A DNA stretch of 64,000 bases from NCBI GenBank assembly GCA_003254905.1, contig QANU01066072.1:471576-535575 (forward strand), written 5' to 3'. The translations under genes and the position numbers were made by a program. Numbering within the stretch: position 1 is the first letter of the stretch; each line of letters begins with the position of its first letter. The stretch comes from Nissolia schottii. Taxonomy: Eukaryota; Streptophyta; Magnoliopsida; Fabales; Fabaceae. Under the pieces are notes generated by a model that was given only the letters and a program-made list of their open reading frames with translations, ran no database searches and was not told the DNA's origin. Positions 23,475 through 34,150 of this stretch are shown here, one piece after another.

Positions 23475-23527
23475 GGTGCTAGGTGCTAGGTGCTAGGTGC
23501 TAGGTGCTAGGTGCTAGGTGCTAGGTG
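23475..23527. repeat. Heptamer tandem repeat (GGTGCTA)7
   Basis: Seven perfect GGTGCTA units are followed by GGTGG. This is the second 7-bp minisatellite within 340 bp. Confidence 0.92.
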
Positions 23528-24054
23528 GGACAAGGAAAACGAAACTGTGGAGAGGGGAAACAAGAAAAGCATATATGTAAAATCTTCGCAACTCACAAGC
23601 AGGGGACAAATTAAATTGGCCTCAAGGAGCAAGAGTCCAAGACTTGTGCGATTTTAATTTTTCCTGACGTAAATGCCCTCAATGTTGTGTGGAGTAATGT
23701 TATTTGAATTTATTATTTATAAAATAAGGTGTTGATTCACAATTCATCTACCATTAAATTAAGTTTTAATCAGTGTAAATTCCATTAAAATTATATCTAA
23801 TGATAGATGAGTTGTAAGTTAATATGATATTTTATAAATAATGAGGATAAATATTATATATTATTGACGTTGTGTCCTTGCTGTTAGGTAGGTTTTGCTC
23901 AATCTTGATAACGACCGATGCTGGTGTATGACCACTAAATTATTATATACTATAGTATCTATAGATAATGCTTAATCAGTTATTAGTGGAAAGGTAAATC
24001 TAATATCATTACTTTTTTTTATTATTTTTATTTTATGAATTCAGATTTCGATTC

Positions 24055-24058
<4 letters not shown>
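23528..24058. other. No gene recognised
   Basis: Intergenic AT-rich DNA. No conserved frame, RNA gene or transposon end is evident. Confidence 0.45.

Positions 24059-24100
<42 letters not shown>
24059..24100. repeat. (TA)n microsatellite, about 42 bp
   Basis: An uninterrupted TA run; the isoleucine/tyrosine-rich open frame across it is an artefact. Confidence 0.92.
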
Positions 24101-24101
<1 letters not shown>

Positions 24102-27100
24102 GAAAAAGACTGCACTAAAACTGGTTTTGTATTTGTAATAAGTATACTTGTTTTTTATTTTTATTATTTTGGAGTTCGAACTCCAGATATATATATTTTT
24201 TTTAAGTTTAGACATGAATCAAATTTTAAGGTTTGGGTTTAGGTTTCATCACTTTGATTATTTAAAACCATGCATTTAAGTGGAATTCACTTTTCAATTT
24301 TAAGGTAAGGGCGCGCTTGTTAAATTTCATGAATTTTGGTTTCAGGGGTTACTAATCTCGTATGATTAATCTTAAGGTTATGCTGTCCACTAGTTAAAGA
24401 ATTAAAACTGAAAATTTTTTATTAAAAAATAAAAATTTTAAGTCTTTAATATATTGAAAATATTGAATACTTCGTAACATTTTAGCTAAGAATTACTGGT
24501 TAATAAAATTTTTAATTTTATTGTAGTGTTCAACAAAAGGTGTACATGAGGATAAGTTTTTGTGTGATTATGTAATATCAAGTTGAATACGTTATTCGTT
24601 ATTTATAAAATGATATTTTAATTTTAAGGGTTAAGAGGATCTATCAATAACCATAAAATATTATTTTATAAGTTGTTTGAGCATATTAAACATAGTATTG
24701 CATAATCTCATAAGAAGTTTTTTAGATTTTCATTTTTGCGTGGGATTTTTTGTTTATATCATTCCTATATTGGTACATTGGTTAGGGCATAAGACTTGCT
24801 TGAAACAAACAGGGTAACTGGGTAAAGTAGCGTGCTCCCCACGTGTTTATAAAATATTTGAAACAATATTTTTTATTTTTATGAAAATGAATTTTGTTAT
24901 GTCATTTCGTCACGTGATAAAGTAATGTTCAATCTACCACTATTCATTAAGAATATGAAATTCATATATGGCACAAGTAAATAAAAGATTGATAATAAAA
25001 AATTTAATATGATATTGTCTTATGAAAAAAATGACATGAAAGAATTCATTTATTTTCATTATATTAATATAGCATATTCCCCCAGCACATAAATACCTGT
25101 AGCCTTGTTTCTGCAACGGTTAAGCTATGGAATCCCCATGTCACCTAGCCACGAAGACGATGTTAAGCTTGTGCTCAGTGCTCTTAACTTTTTGTCTTTG
25201 CCAGAAAGTCCATTATCTACAGAGTTGCATGTGAATCGGTCAAAGGCAGTCAAACACCAAACCCCAGTGCATCATTGCTAATTTACCAATCCCTCGTTCT
25301 GTTCTATTTTATTTGTGGATTTCACTTTTTAAATATATTCAAAAATTAATGAATGCGGAGATAATAGAACGGAGGAAATATTAGATTAGGAGCTCTAATA
25401 TTGAATGTGACGCAATATTTAATTTAATTTATTTTTAAACAATTGCTTATTTCAAATAGGAGGTAGATATTGGTTGGATTGAGTTAGAATTTAGATTAAA
25501 TAGATTTGGTATTGTTTTTAAATTATTTAGTCTCAGCACTTGTTATTTGTCAAAGACTTTTTTTTTTTTTTTGAAGGTTTGGTTTGATCTTTTTAAAAAT
25601 CTAACTTAACTCGAAAGCTTATTTAAAATAAATAAAAAATAAATAAACTTTAGAAGTCAATGAAATTTTAAATATTGTGTATCTAATTAAATTATTAATA
25701 GAAAATATAAGGAATGCCATTTTTTAGCAATTTAAAGTTGATATCACCAAAATAAGTATGAAAGATCAAAATAAGGCCTTGTTAAAAACCTTTCAAAAAA
25801 AACTTCTTATATATGTTAGGGTTTTTTACAATTCTGGTGGAGATTATTTCTTGAACAACGCTGCCTAGACATATTTTTTTTCATGCAAAATGAAACCTTG
25901 GAAATGAAATAATTGAAAAATTAATGGATACAACGTAAGTATATACATGATACTGCAATTTTACGATTTTGTTTTTCATAAAAACCAAAGTTATTTAATA
26001 TTTAAACTTAGTAACTAAGAAAGAATTTACTCCACAAAGATTGTGGTTATGTGACAAGAAAGAATAAATTAATATGTAATATAATTAAATGTTGAGTTGA
26101 GATGACAACATGTACTCGATGAGATTGCACAAGAAAAGATGCACATGACAGTGACACTGGTGAACGAAGAGGTGAAGGTCACCGAAGAAGAAGAAGAAGA
26201 ATGTTTAACTTTATCTTTTAAAGGAGTGAGAAAGATGAAAATCATATGAAATTTTGAACCTAATTAAGCAAAAATAAGATTAGAATAAGATTTGATTTTC
26301 TTTTTTTGAAATAATGTTTTTAACATTTTATATTTTGTAATAATAATAATATAAAATAATAAATACAAATACTTTATTCTAATAGACTTAATATGTTTTT
26401 TTTAATTGTCTATAATCTGACATATTTAGCTAGAAATGATTTTTAAGAAATTTAGATTTGACTTATTTAATAAGTGAACATATATTTATTAGACGTTAAA
26501 TGAGCTAAACAAGAAGCCTCTAATGAGTGGTTTAACCTATTTTCACCCCTAACTTCACATTTATACCATTTCTTTTAAAAAAATTGAATACCTTAACATT
26601 TCGTAGAAGAAAAAAAAATTCTTTTCAAATTTGAAAAATAATGGTATGCCTAATTAGTTACATTAGTATTCCATATGCACTTTTATTACAGTAACTTGTG
26701 TAAATGTTGGCGTGACTGTTTTGCACCCATCTAATCCAAGAACTTATTATATGCACAGGGCTTGTATATGCTTTGCTTCGGTGCTAGCTAGCAATATCAT
26801 ATTCTCGTCTCGATTTTGTTTTATAATATGTTTTTTTTTCTCTGGGGTCATGTCATGGAATATCCAATTGATCAAGTGGGACCCAGAAACAACGAAAGCA
26901 CATATATAGCTCAGAGAGCTTAGCCTTTTCTTATCACTTGAGAGAGCATAACCCAAAAGGACCCACCGCTCCCATACGGTTGCTCCTCCCAGCCCCGGCA
27001 ACGCGTGCTTCTATTTCCACGTCCACCTCTCTCTCTCTCCTTTTTTTATACCTTCTTCTTCTTGTACAGTACACCGCACTTTCCAGAGAGAGAATCCCAA

Positions 27101-28866
27101 CCTAACAAACAAGCATGTGCTCATCTTGGTTGGGGCTAGGCATGTATTTTAGCGGGCTAATGCTTATTTTAATCTTAAAAAAGAATGTAAGTTTAAATTA
27201 ATTTCGTCATTTAAATTAAAAAATTTGAATTGTTAATCATTTAAGTTAAATTTCTCTCTTAAATGATAAGTTGAGCAATTATTTTAGTCTTTAAAAACGT
27301 AAACTCTAGTGACTTTGATAATTGACATTAAAAAATTTGCCTTGTTACTATTTTAAATTGTAAATTATAAGTTAAATTAGTTCATTAATTTAGTAGCATT
27401 ATTGTATTACCGTGTTTTGGTTAATTTTTTACTAAGAACGTGATAACAACTGAGGTTGTAACACTACTGCATGTAAAAAATGTGACTGTGGTGTCTTTAG
27501 AGTTATAAATCTTTGTTGTTATTACAACTTTATTTACGATCATAAATGCTCCAATAACCTCACAGTTTCATATGTTGTCACAATTTATTTGTAGTCTCAG
27601 TTGTTGTTACAATTTTATTTAATGTTACAAATTAACAAAAACGTGACAATACAAGTAATAATAATGAATTAATAAATTAATTTGACTTATAATTTATAAT
27701 TTTAATGATTAAAATATCAAATTTTAAATTTTAAAAATCAAAATAACTCAAACTTATACTCAGTACTACCTCCGTGGAGTCCCACGTTACCAAGAGATCT
27801 AAATAGTAACCACAAGTGTAAGATATATACGTGTACATGTCTCTGAAAATTTGTCCCATTAATTACTATATACTTATCTACTCATATATGCAGGAAGAAA
27901 TTCTTGTATTACTGTGACTAAATTTCTGTATATATGAGAAGCATATGAACCTTGTTTTTATATGAAGAAACATTCAGCGTATTGATTAGCGCGTCTATAC
28001 ATTAACTTACCACACACATGGCCAATTAATGTCTACAATCATTGCGCTTAGTCGTTCTTCCGAGTCATGCTAAAATGCATCAAACAGCTGGTACAAAGCA
28101 TCCATAATTGATAATTATCTATTGCTCTAATCTCTATCAATGTGATAGAAAGAATAGAAAAAAGAATGATGCGATAAACCTATGACTTTTTGTCCCCTTT
28201 TTTTTAAAGTTAAAAGTGTTGTATTTTGAGATCGTGTCCCAGTTCCTAGTTTGGACAGTTCCTATAGGTAACCAACTGATCGTACGGTCAGGATCTACTT
28301 GTTGGTGGCAGAGGAGAAGATGCCACCTTAAGCTTCATTCAATTTCAATTTCTTTATCATTACTATTACTATACAGTTTTTGAGATCTGTGATACAGAAA
28401 CTTTGGTGCATGCGATTCACATGAACAGGGTAGGCTAATCAAGCTGTTTTGTTGATGATACATGCCTTGAGCAAACCAACTGTCGTGATCCTCACCAACT
28501 AAATAAATTCTCCTTGGATAATATAGCGTCATATTAAATATATTTTTTATTGTATTAAAATGGCATTTTTTATTTCAATTTTCACTTTAAAAAATTTCAC
28601 CCCTTAAACATATATTAAGATTGGACATGACTATACAAAAATTTCTCCATCAATTATATAAACTATAGTAGTGCTTAATATAATGAATTAGTATATTATT
28701 ATTCTTCTTTCCCTTTGAAAGTTAGTTTAATATATCTGCATTGCTGTACCTGTCCAAGGCACCATCTCCTCCACAAAACTTAAATCGCATTGGTCAAAGC
28801 ACTGGGATTTGTTTGGCATGCCTCAAACCCTCATGCAATAGGCACTTTGGTTTCTGTGAGTGCCTT

Positions 28867-28871
<5 letters not shown>
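24101..28871. other. Long intergenic stretch without a recognised gene
   Basis: About 4.8 kb of AT-rich sequence. Short features only: a possible small Stowaway-like MITE near 25290-25378 (TCCCTCGTTCTGTTCTATTT and ATAGAACGGAGGAA as ends), a poly-T run at 25560-25572, and a pyrimidine-rich CTCTCTCTCTC stretch near 27030 that looks leader-like but precedes no convincing frame. The open frame 26712-26909 has no domain. Confidence 0.45.

Positions 28872-28912
<41 letters not shown>
28872..28912. repeat. (GA)n microsatellite
   Basis: About 20 perfect GA units, 1.4 kb upstream of the gene at 30357. Long GA tracts are often found in plant promoters and 5' leaders, but no transcript start is evident here. 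Confidence 0.92.
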
Positions 28913-28915
<3 letters not shown>

Positions 28916-30356
28916 CTCATATTCATTCTACTGAACGATTGTGAGGCACTGGGATTTACTGTATTGTATTTAATCTCCAAACACTATATACTGAGCGATT
29001 GTGATGGGGAATATTGTGATGTGAGAGCATAATAGCAGAGTCTTTCTCTAAACTTGTGGCCAAAAGGAGGATCTTCTTAAATTCCCTTTCCTTGGAAGAG
29101 CTAGATTTTTTAGGTTGTGTTCTTGTTCAGAACAGAAAAGTTATGGCATACTTGGTTCATTGAACTCTCTCACAGGTCAGAACTGCTGCACTTTTATTTC
29201 TTACAACTTTTTTGCATTGGAATTTTTCAGTGGATTTGTATTTGTTATGTGTTTACTGTGAGCTTTCTTTTGGTTCTAGAAAGGCTTTAATGAACTTAAT
29301 CCAATGTTTGATGATAGAAATTCTGTTTCATAATGTCTTTGAATTTTATCAATTGGTCTTGAAATTGGGCATGACTCCTTCTTCCTATCTGGCCAATTAA
29401 TTAAATCTTTGGTTCGGCCTTTCATATCACTGATTTTTCATTTTTTTGCAATTTGCATAACTTCAATGGACATGCAAATCCTTGCTGAGGGACCTTTATC
29501 CCTTAAAAAAACCTCAGTTAGGTCGAGTCGGGTTAATCGGATTGCTGATAATAAAATTCTAGTGCTGGTGGTTCAATCAATCAAGACAAATAGAAAAAAA
29601 GTGGGCATGCAGTATAGTTTAATGATTAGAATTTATTTCATGTCTTTAATGGTGTGATAATTTAAAGTGAGGCGGTAATGTTAGATTGTAACGTGGCTAG
29701 TTAAAAACTACGGTTGAAGAAATGTTTCTTGAGGGTTGAAAAATCTATTGTCATGAGGAATATGGTTTGGCATGATATGCCAGTGCCTATAAGCTGATAG
29801 ATAACCTTAATTCATTCTAGAAAGTTCAATTGTTACACAAAAGTATCGCCTTATTTAGTTAGTTGTCTACATAAAGTTCAACAAAGGAAAAAATCCAAGT
29901 ACGAACAGAAGCAGTGATTTAAAAGAAGAGTAAATACTGCCCTTGATATTTGTATTCTCTCTCTGTACGTAAGTGTGTGTATACATACGAAATTATTATG
30001 GTAGGAAAATTCAAAACACATATAGGTGTGGGAAGATATTTTCTTTTTGCTGGAGTTCATTTAAATTCAATTATTGTGGTCCAAAATTTTGAAGGAACAG
30101 ACAAAGTATGCTAAAAGGAAGTTGATGTCATCATTTTGTATTAGGTTTCATTTCAAGGCCATTATTGCAGTACTCTCCCCCTCACCCCCACCAACCTATA
30201 TTTTCCTACATAAAACAATGTTTCATTTGATCAACCACTTTCTCAAGTTATAGAATCTTCCTCTCATTTCAGGTAAATTAAACAGTGATAACTGTTATAT
30301 ATGAAGGTGTAGAGTGATACCATAAAGTAGGTAATTCATTGTAAAACAGATCTAAG
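28913..30356. other. Upstream region of the gene at 30357, no own gene seen
   Basis: Open frames at 29212-29400 and 29409-29657 show no domain. The sequence could hold the promoter and a non-coding first exon of the downstream gene; a splice-like CTCTCACAG/GTCAG is at about 29168-29180. That remains speculative. Confidence 0.35.
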
Positions 30357-31054
30357 ATGGAGAAGCTCATTAGGCCATGTGACAAAGAATACATGAGGAT
30401 GGCAATGCTAAAACATGAAGAAACTTTCAAAGAGCAGGTAGGTACTAATTAATTCTCCTTTCTGTTCCTTTTTTGGGTTTAATTTCTCTGCTCAATACTC
30501 GATTAGCACCAATTGAGCCTCAGAATGTGTTCACGACCTGCTATGATACCATGTCAAATTATCATCTCTGTAAAAGGCTTAAGCTGATGGGTAGAAGCGA
30601 TTGAATGATTTTATGTGTCTCTTTACAGGTATATGAACTTCACCGATTGTATCGCATTCAGAAGTTACTGATGAAAAACATGGAATCCAACAACAGCAGA
30701 GGATGGAACATCAAGAACATGATTAGTATTAAAGGTGCCCAGGAAAGGCCTAACATGAAATTTGATCTCGAGCGTCCGGCTTCGGAGGAGATTGCAGAAT
30801 CAGAAGGCAATGAAGTTATGGAGATCATGAATGAGACCGAGATTGAGCTGACTCTAGGACCATCAAGTTACAAGAACCGCAAGAAAGTCGAGAAACTTCT
30901 AAGCCTAAGTACTTCAGATTCCGGACACAGCTTCTCTTCTTCTTCTAGTGGAATTAGAAACGGTTCTTATGACATTGAATTAGAGCAATTGAGACAAGAG
31001 AGATCTAAACACCCGCCTTGGCTTTTTCAAGTGTTGAGCCTTAACATTACTTAA
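30357..31054 (+). CDS. Plant-specific 168-aa protein of unknown function, two exons
   Basis: Exon 1, 30357-30437 (81 bp), encodes MEKLIRPCDKEYMRMAMLKH and ends EETFKEQ. Exon 2, 30629-31054, starts VYELHRLYRIQKLLMKNM. Both borders are canonical (CAG/GTAGGT and TTTACAG) and in phase 0. Recognisable blocks are the ELHRLYRIQK motif at 29-38, an acidic centre, TEIELTLGPSSY around residues 100-111, a serine-rich run SFSSSSSG, and a hydrophobic tail PPWLFQVLSLN just before the stop. I recall the E-LH-LYRIQK plus ELTLGPS layout from a plant-only family without assigned function, so I give no role. There is no signal peptide or membrane segment, which suggests a soluble, perhaps nuclear, protein. The ATG at 30357 is chosen because it opens the conserved frame and precedes a clean donor. 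A long A run follows the stop at 31054. Confidence 0.8.
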
Positions 31055-33346
31055 AAAAAAAAAAAAAAAAAAAAACTCTTATGGTACAATGTGATATATG
31101 AGTCCATTTTTTTACCTGTTTAAGGACTAACTTTTGTGAATGGTCTTCTTTTGGAACTTTTTCTTACTAAGTTATGATGTGATGTGTATAAACTACTTGT
31201 TTTTAGTTCAAGTTCTTTGCTAGCAGAACTATGAATTTCTTTGCTAGTCATATATGTGCTGTGTGCCTGGATGAAGAAAACAAGATATCAGATATTCTAT
31301 CCTGCTTTGTTTTTATCAAATCATGTGATGAGGTTCCCCACCATGAAATTAAGCCTTCCAATAAGAAAGCAACTTTGCATAGTAATGTTTTCATAATGTG
31401 ACAAAATATTATCCCTCTACTCTTTGTCCTAACTCCTAACATGACAGTGAGGCGTTTCTCACAGCGCGTTTGTATAATAAGGCAATCAAAACCCAGGCAG
31501 CTGGCTAGGCTGATTTAGTGCTTGTTTGCTTTGCAATGTTTTCTCTCATTAATTTGCAAGAGTGTTTTTCTTTGGGGAGAACTGAGAAGTGTACAAGGCG
31601 GTTAGAATTGATTCTACTGGAAGTTAATGAGCATAAGTACCTAGATAATTGAAAATCATGAGTGGAGTCGTGTGAGTTGTCGACATATAAGAGGACAAAA
31701 AGTGAAACAAAGATTTTTAACTGAGAATCGGACCTTAAAAGCTAATGCTAGGGGATGAATATGGATAATTGGGAAAAATGAGATAATTTCCTTAATTTGA
31801 GAAAAATATTTCCATTCATATATAGAAAGGGGGTTACATTTATAGGATATTCTTGATAATTTATAACATTTTATGTCTAATTTGCTCTAAAAAATATTCA
31901 TCTAAATATTCTTATTTTTTATTATCATGACACATTTTATCTTTATCTAGAATATTCTTAATTATCCTAATATTATCAACTATCAATTAATTGTTGAGTT
32001 AGAGAGCATAAGTCCTTATAAGATTTCTTATTTAAGGTAATCTCTCTATCGATAATTTCCTTAACTTAAGACTCGTTACAAAAACATTGACATATTAGTT
32101 TTTCCTTTACATCTCTCATTAATTCTTCAAACTCACTTTTTTAACATCATTCACAAACATTAATCAATTCCTGTAGAACTAATTTTTTAAGCTTGGATTA
32201 TTTCAAAAGCAATTCTACCCAAATCTAAACCATAGTAAACTGTGTTTTCAAGAAGACAATAAAACTCTAGCGAGTGAGTGATGCTGCTTCTTTCAATAGT
32301 TGAGAGAAAATTTGTCCAGGTTTTTTCAGCCCATACTTAGTCCCTTTGTATCGATTTCATAAGGGTGAAAAAGAATTATTGGGTACATTGCAAAATGGAT
32401 GAGGGATCATTGCAAATAGGAGACACAGATTCTTTTGTTGCTTCCCAAAACATAATAGGCAGAATTTGTATTTTCCAATCCATCATTCATGAACTTAAGA
32501 ACCAACAAGAAGTTGGAGATCTAGCTGCTGTTGTCTGCCTTCCAAACTAAGGTCTGTCCCAAAACATGTATAACTTACTACATTTAATGCCTCTAGAATA
32601 TTCATGAATTGAAACCAAATCATGGTCTCTTACTTTATTTGGTGTGATTAGGCTCTTTAGATATACATCAACACCGACACTGCAAGGCTGTCACTTGAAA
32701 CTACAAAAGCTTTTTTTATCGCAAAAGACTCATTATTTGTGGAAAGACCCCGCTAGCCGCGGTTTTCGGATAATGTATTCTTCCAGTGATCTTATGGTCC
32801 ATCTAGCCCATCAACCCCTTTTGTCACCTAGATGCAAAACTCAACTCATCTAACGGGGTTTTTTAAACAATAGAGGTGAAAAATTGTGCTGTGACAGAAG
32901 TCTACACAAAAGATATATAATATATTCAATCTTAAATTTTCACAAGGGTTTTAGGTCATATCATATGATAGGTCATGCTTGACTTTGCACTTTGCAACAA
33001 ATTTCCCCATTAATGCAATTCCTGTGTCAAACACTATTACTCACTGTACTTGATAAGTTCACATGAATTACACAGGCCTTAAGAATTTAAACCCCCAAAT
33101 TTCGGTAGATATATCACTCAAACCCCATAAAAATTATCATTCCTGGAGAGACATTTCATTTGGTGTTGGAAAGTTAGGTAGAAATAACATAACTCTTTTA
33201 TCTTTAGGAAGGCAAAATGTCATAATGTGAACTGAGAAATGACAAACCTAATTTTTATGTTCTTGTACTAAATATGTAAATTCTCAGGCTTTTATATCCA
33301 TTTTTTTATACCAAATGGGGCTAACTCCACAAAGCAAACAAAGAGG
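31055..33346. other. Intergenic, no gene recognised
   Basis: It starts with a 22-base A run just after the previous stop codon. The open frames 32365-32550 and 32644-32853 have no recognisable domain. No RNA gene or clear transposon end is seen. Confidence 0.45.
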
Positions 33347-33634
33347 TTAAACAGCCACAATCTGAAGAAAAACAACACCCCTTACATCATTATAAAAAAT
33401 AATATTAAGAAAATGAGGAATAGACTCAAAAAAGACCGCTCCATGTGGAATACTGTTCGCATGTTTCGCCAAAGAATGGGCGCATAAATTTGCCTCTAAA
33501 AATGTTCTTATCTTTACACTCCAATCCAACCATAGTAAGTTTTTTATTGCAAGGATTAGAGAAGAGTGATGTAAATTATTACCATCATCTTCAATGACTT
33601 TTTGTTTGGTTAATGATCTCGGTTTGTTGGTCAA
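33347..33634 (-). pseudogene. RNase H-like C-terminal remnant of a non-LTR retroelement
   Basis: The minus-strand frame carries LILAIKNLLWLDWSVKIRTF, then LEANLCAHSLAKHANSIPHG and VFFESIPHFLNIIFYND. This matches the end of RNase H-like (RVT_3) domains that follow plant LINE reverse transcriptases: I--I--LL----V-I-HT-REAN-CAD-LAK. The catalytic aspartate usual in the CAD box is replaced by His (CAH), and the rest of the element is missing. It is a short decayed fragment, read by motif only. Confidence 0.55.
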
Positions 33635-34150
33635 GATGGTGCAAGATGCAAATTATTTTGGTTCCTATCTTTCTTCTCAATTACAGATAACTGTAAATAA
33701 TGAATTATACATGGCTGTTATTATAACTTGACAGAATTATTTTCAGCTAGATTCCGTATGACCCATGAGACCCCAAGCCCTGTCCAATCTATGGTTTCAT
33801 TTGTCGCGCTCTGAAAGAAGATGCACGAATCTTAATTAGATTATTAACTGACCTAAACTGATAGGACGAATGATAATTCTTCCAATGACTACAAGCGTTG
33901 AATTCAGCTTAGCATTATTGTATTGTAACAAAAAATTCTTATTATTATTGTACTAAATTGTCACAGCTAGGCTTCAATCAAACCATGGAATCATACTTTA
34001 ACTTTTCACTACCCTTTACAATATAGTAGTTCTCAACCGAACGATTGTAATAACATATATAAATAATCTACATTGGCGTCACACAATGAAGTGAAAAAGA
34101 AAAAAAACTAAAGAAAAGACTAGTTAAGTAGTACCAAATTTATGGGCTCA
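33635..34150. other. 3' flank of the NPH3 gene, no own gene
   Basis: AT-rich sequence between the LINE remnant and the stop codon of the minus-strand NPH3 gene. It should contain that gene's 3' UTR. No distinct terminator-like element can be assigned. Confidence 0.5.

Noticed and set aside
23139..23527. Possible CRISPR-like array
   Set aside because: The 7-bp units are contiguous with no spacers, and the genome is a plant nuclear genome.
24781..24835. tRNA-like GGTTAGGGC word
   Set aside because: No B box, no cloverleaf and no A tail follow at suitable distance.
32365..32853. Two plus-strand open frames (61 and 69 aa)
   Set aside because: Neither has a recognisable motif or matching splice sites, and codon context looks random.
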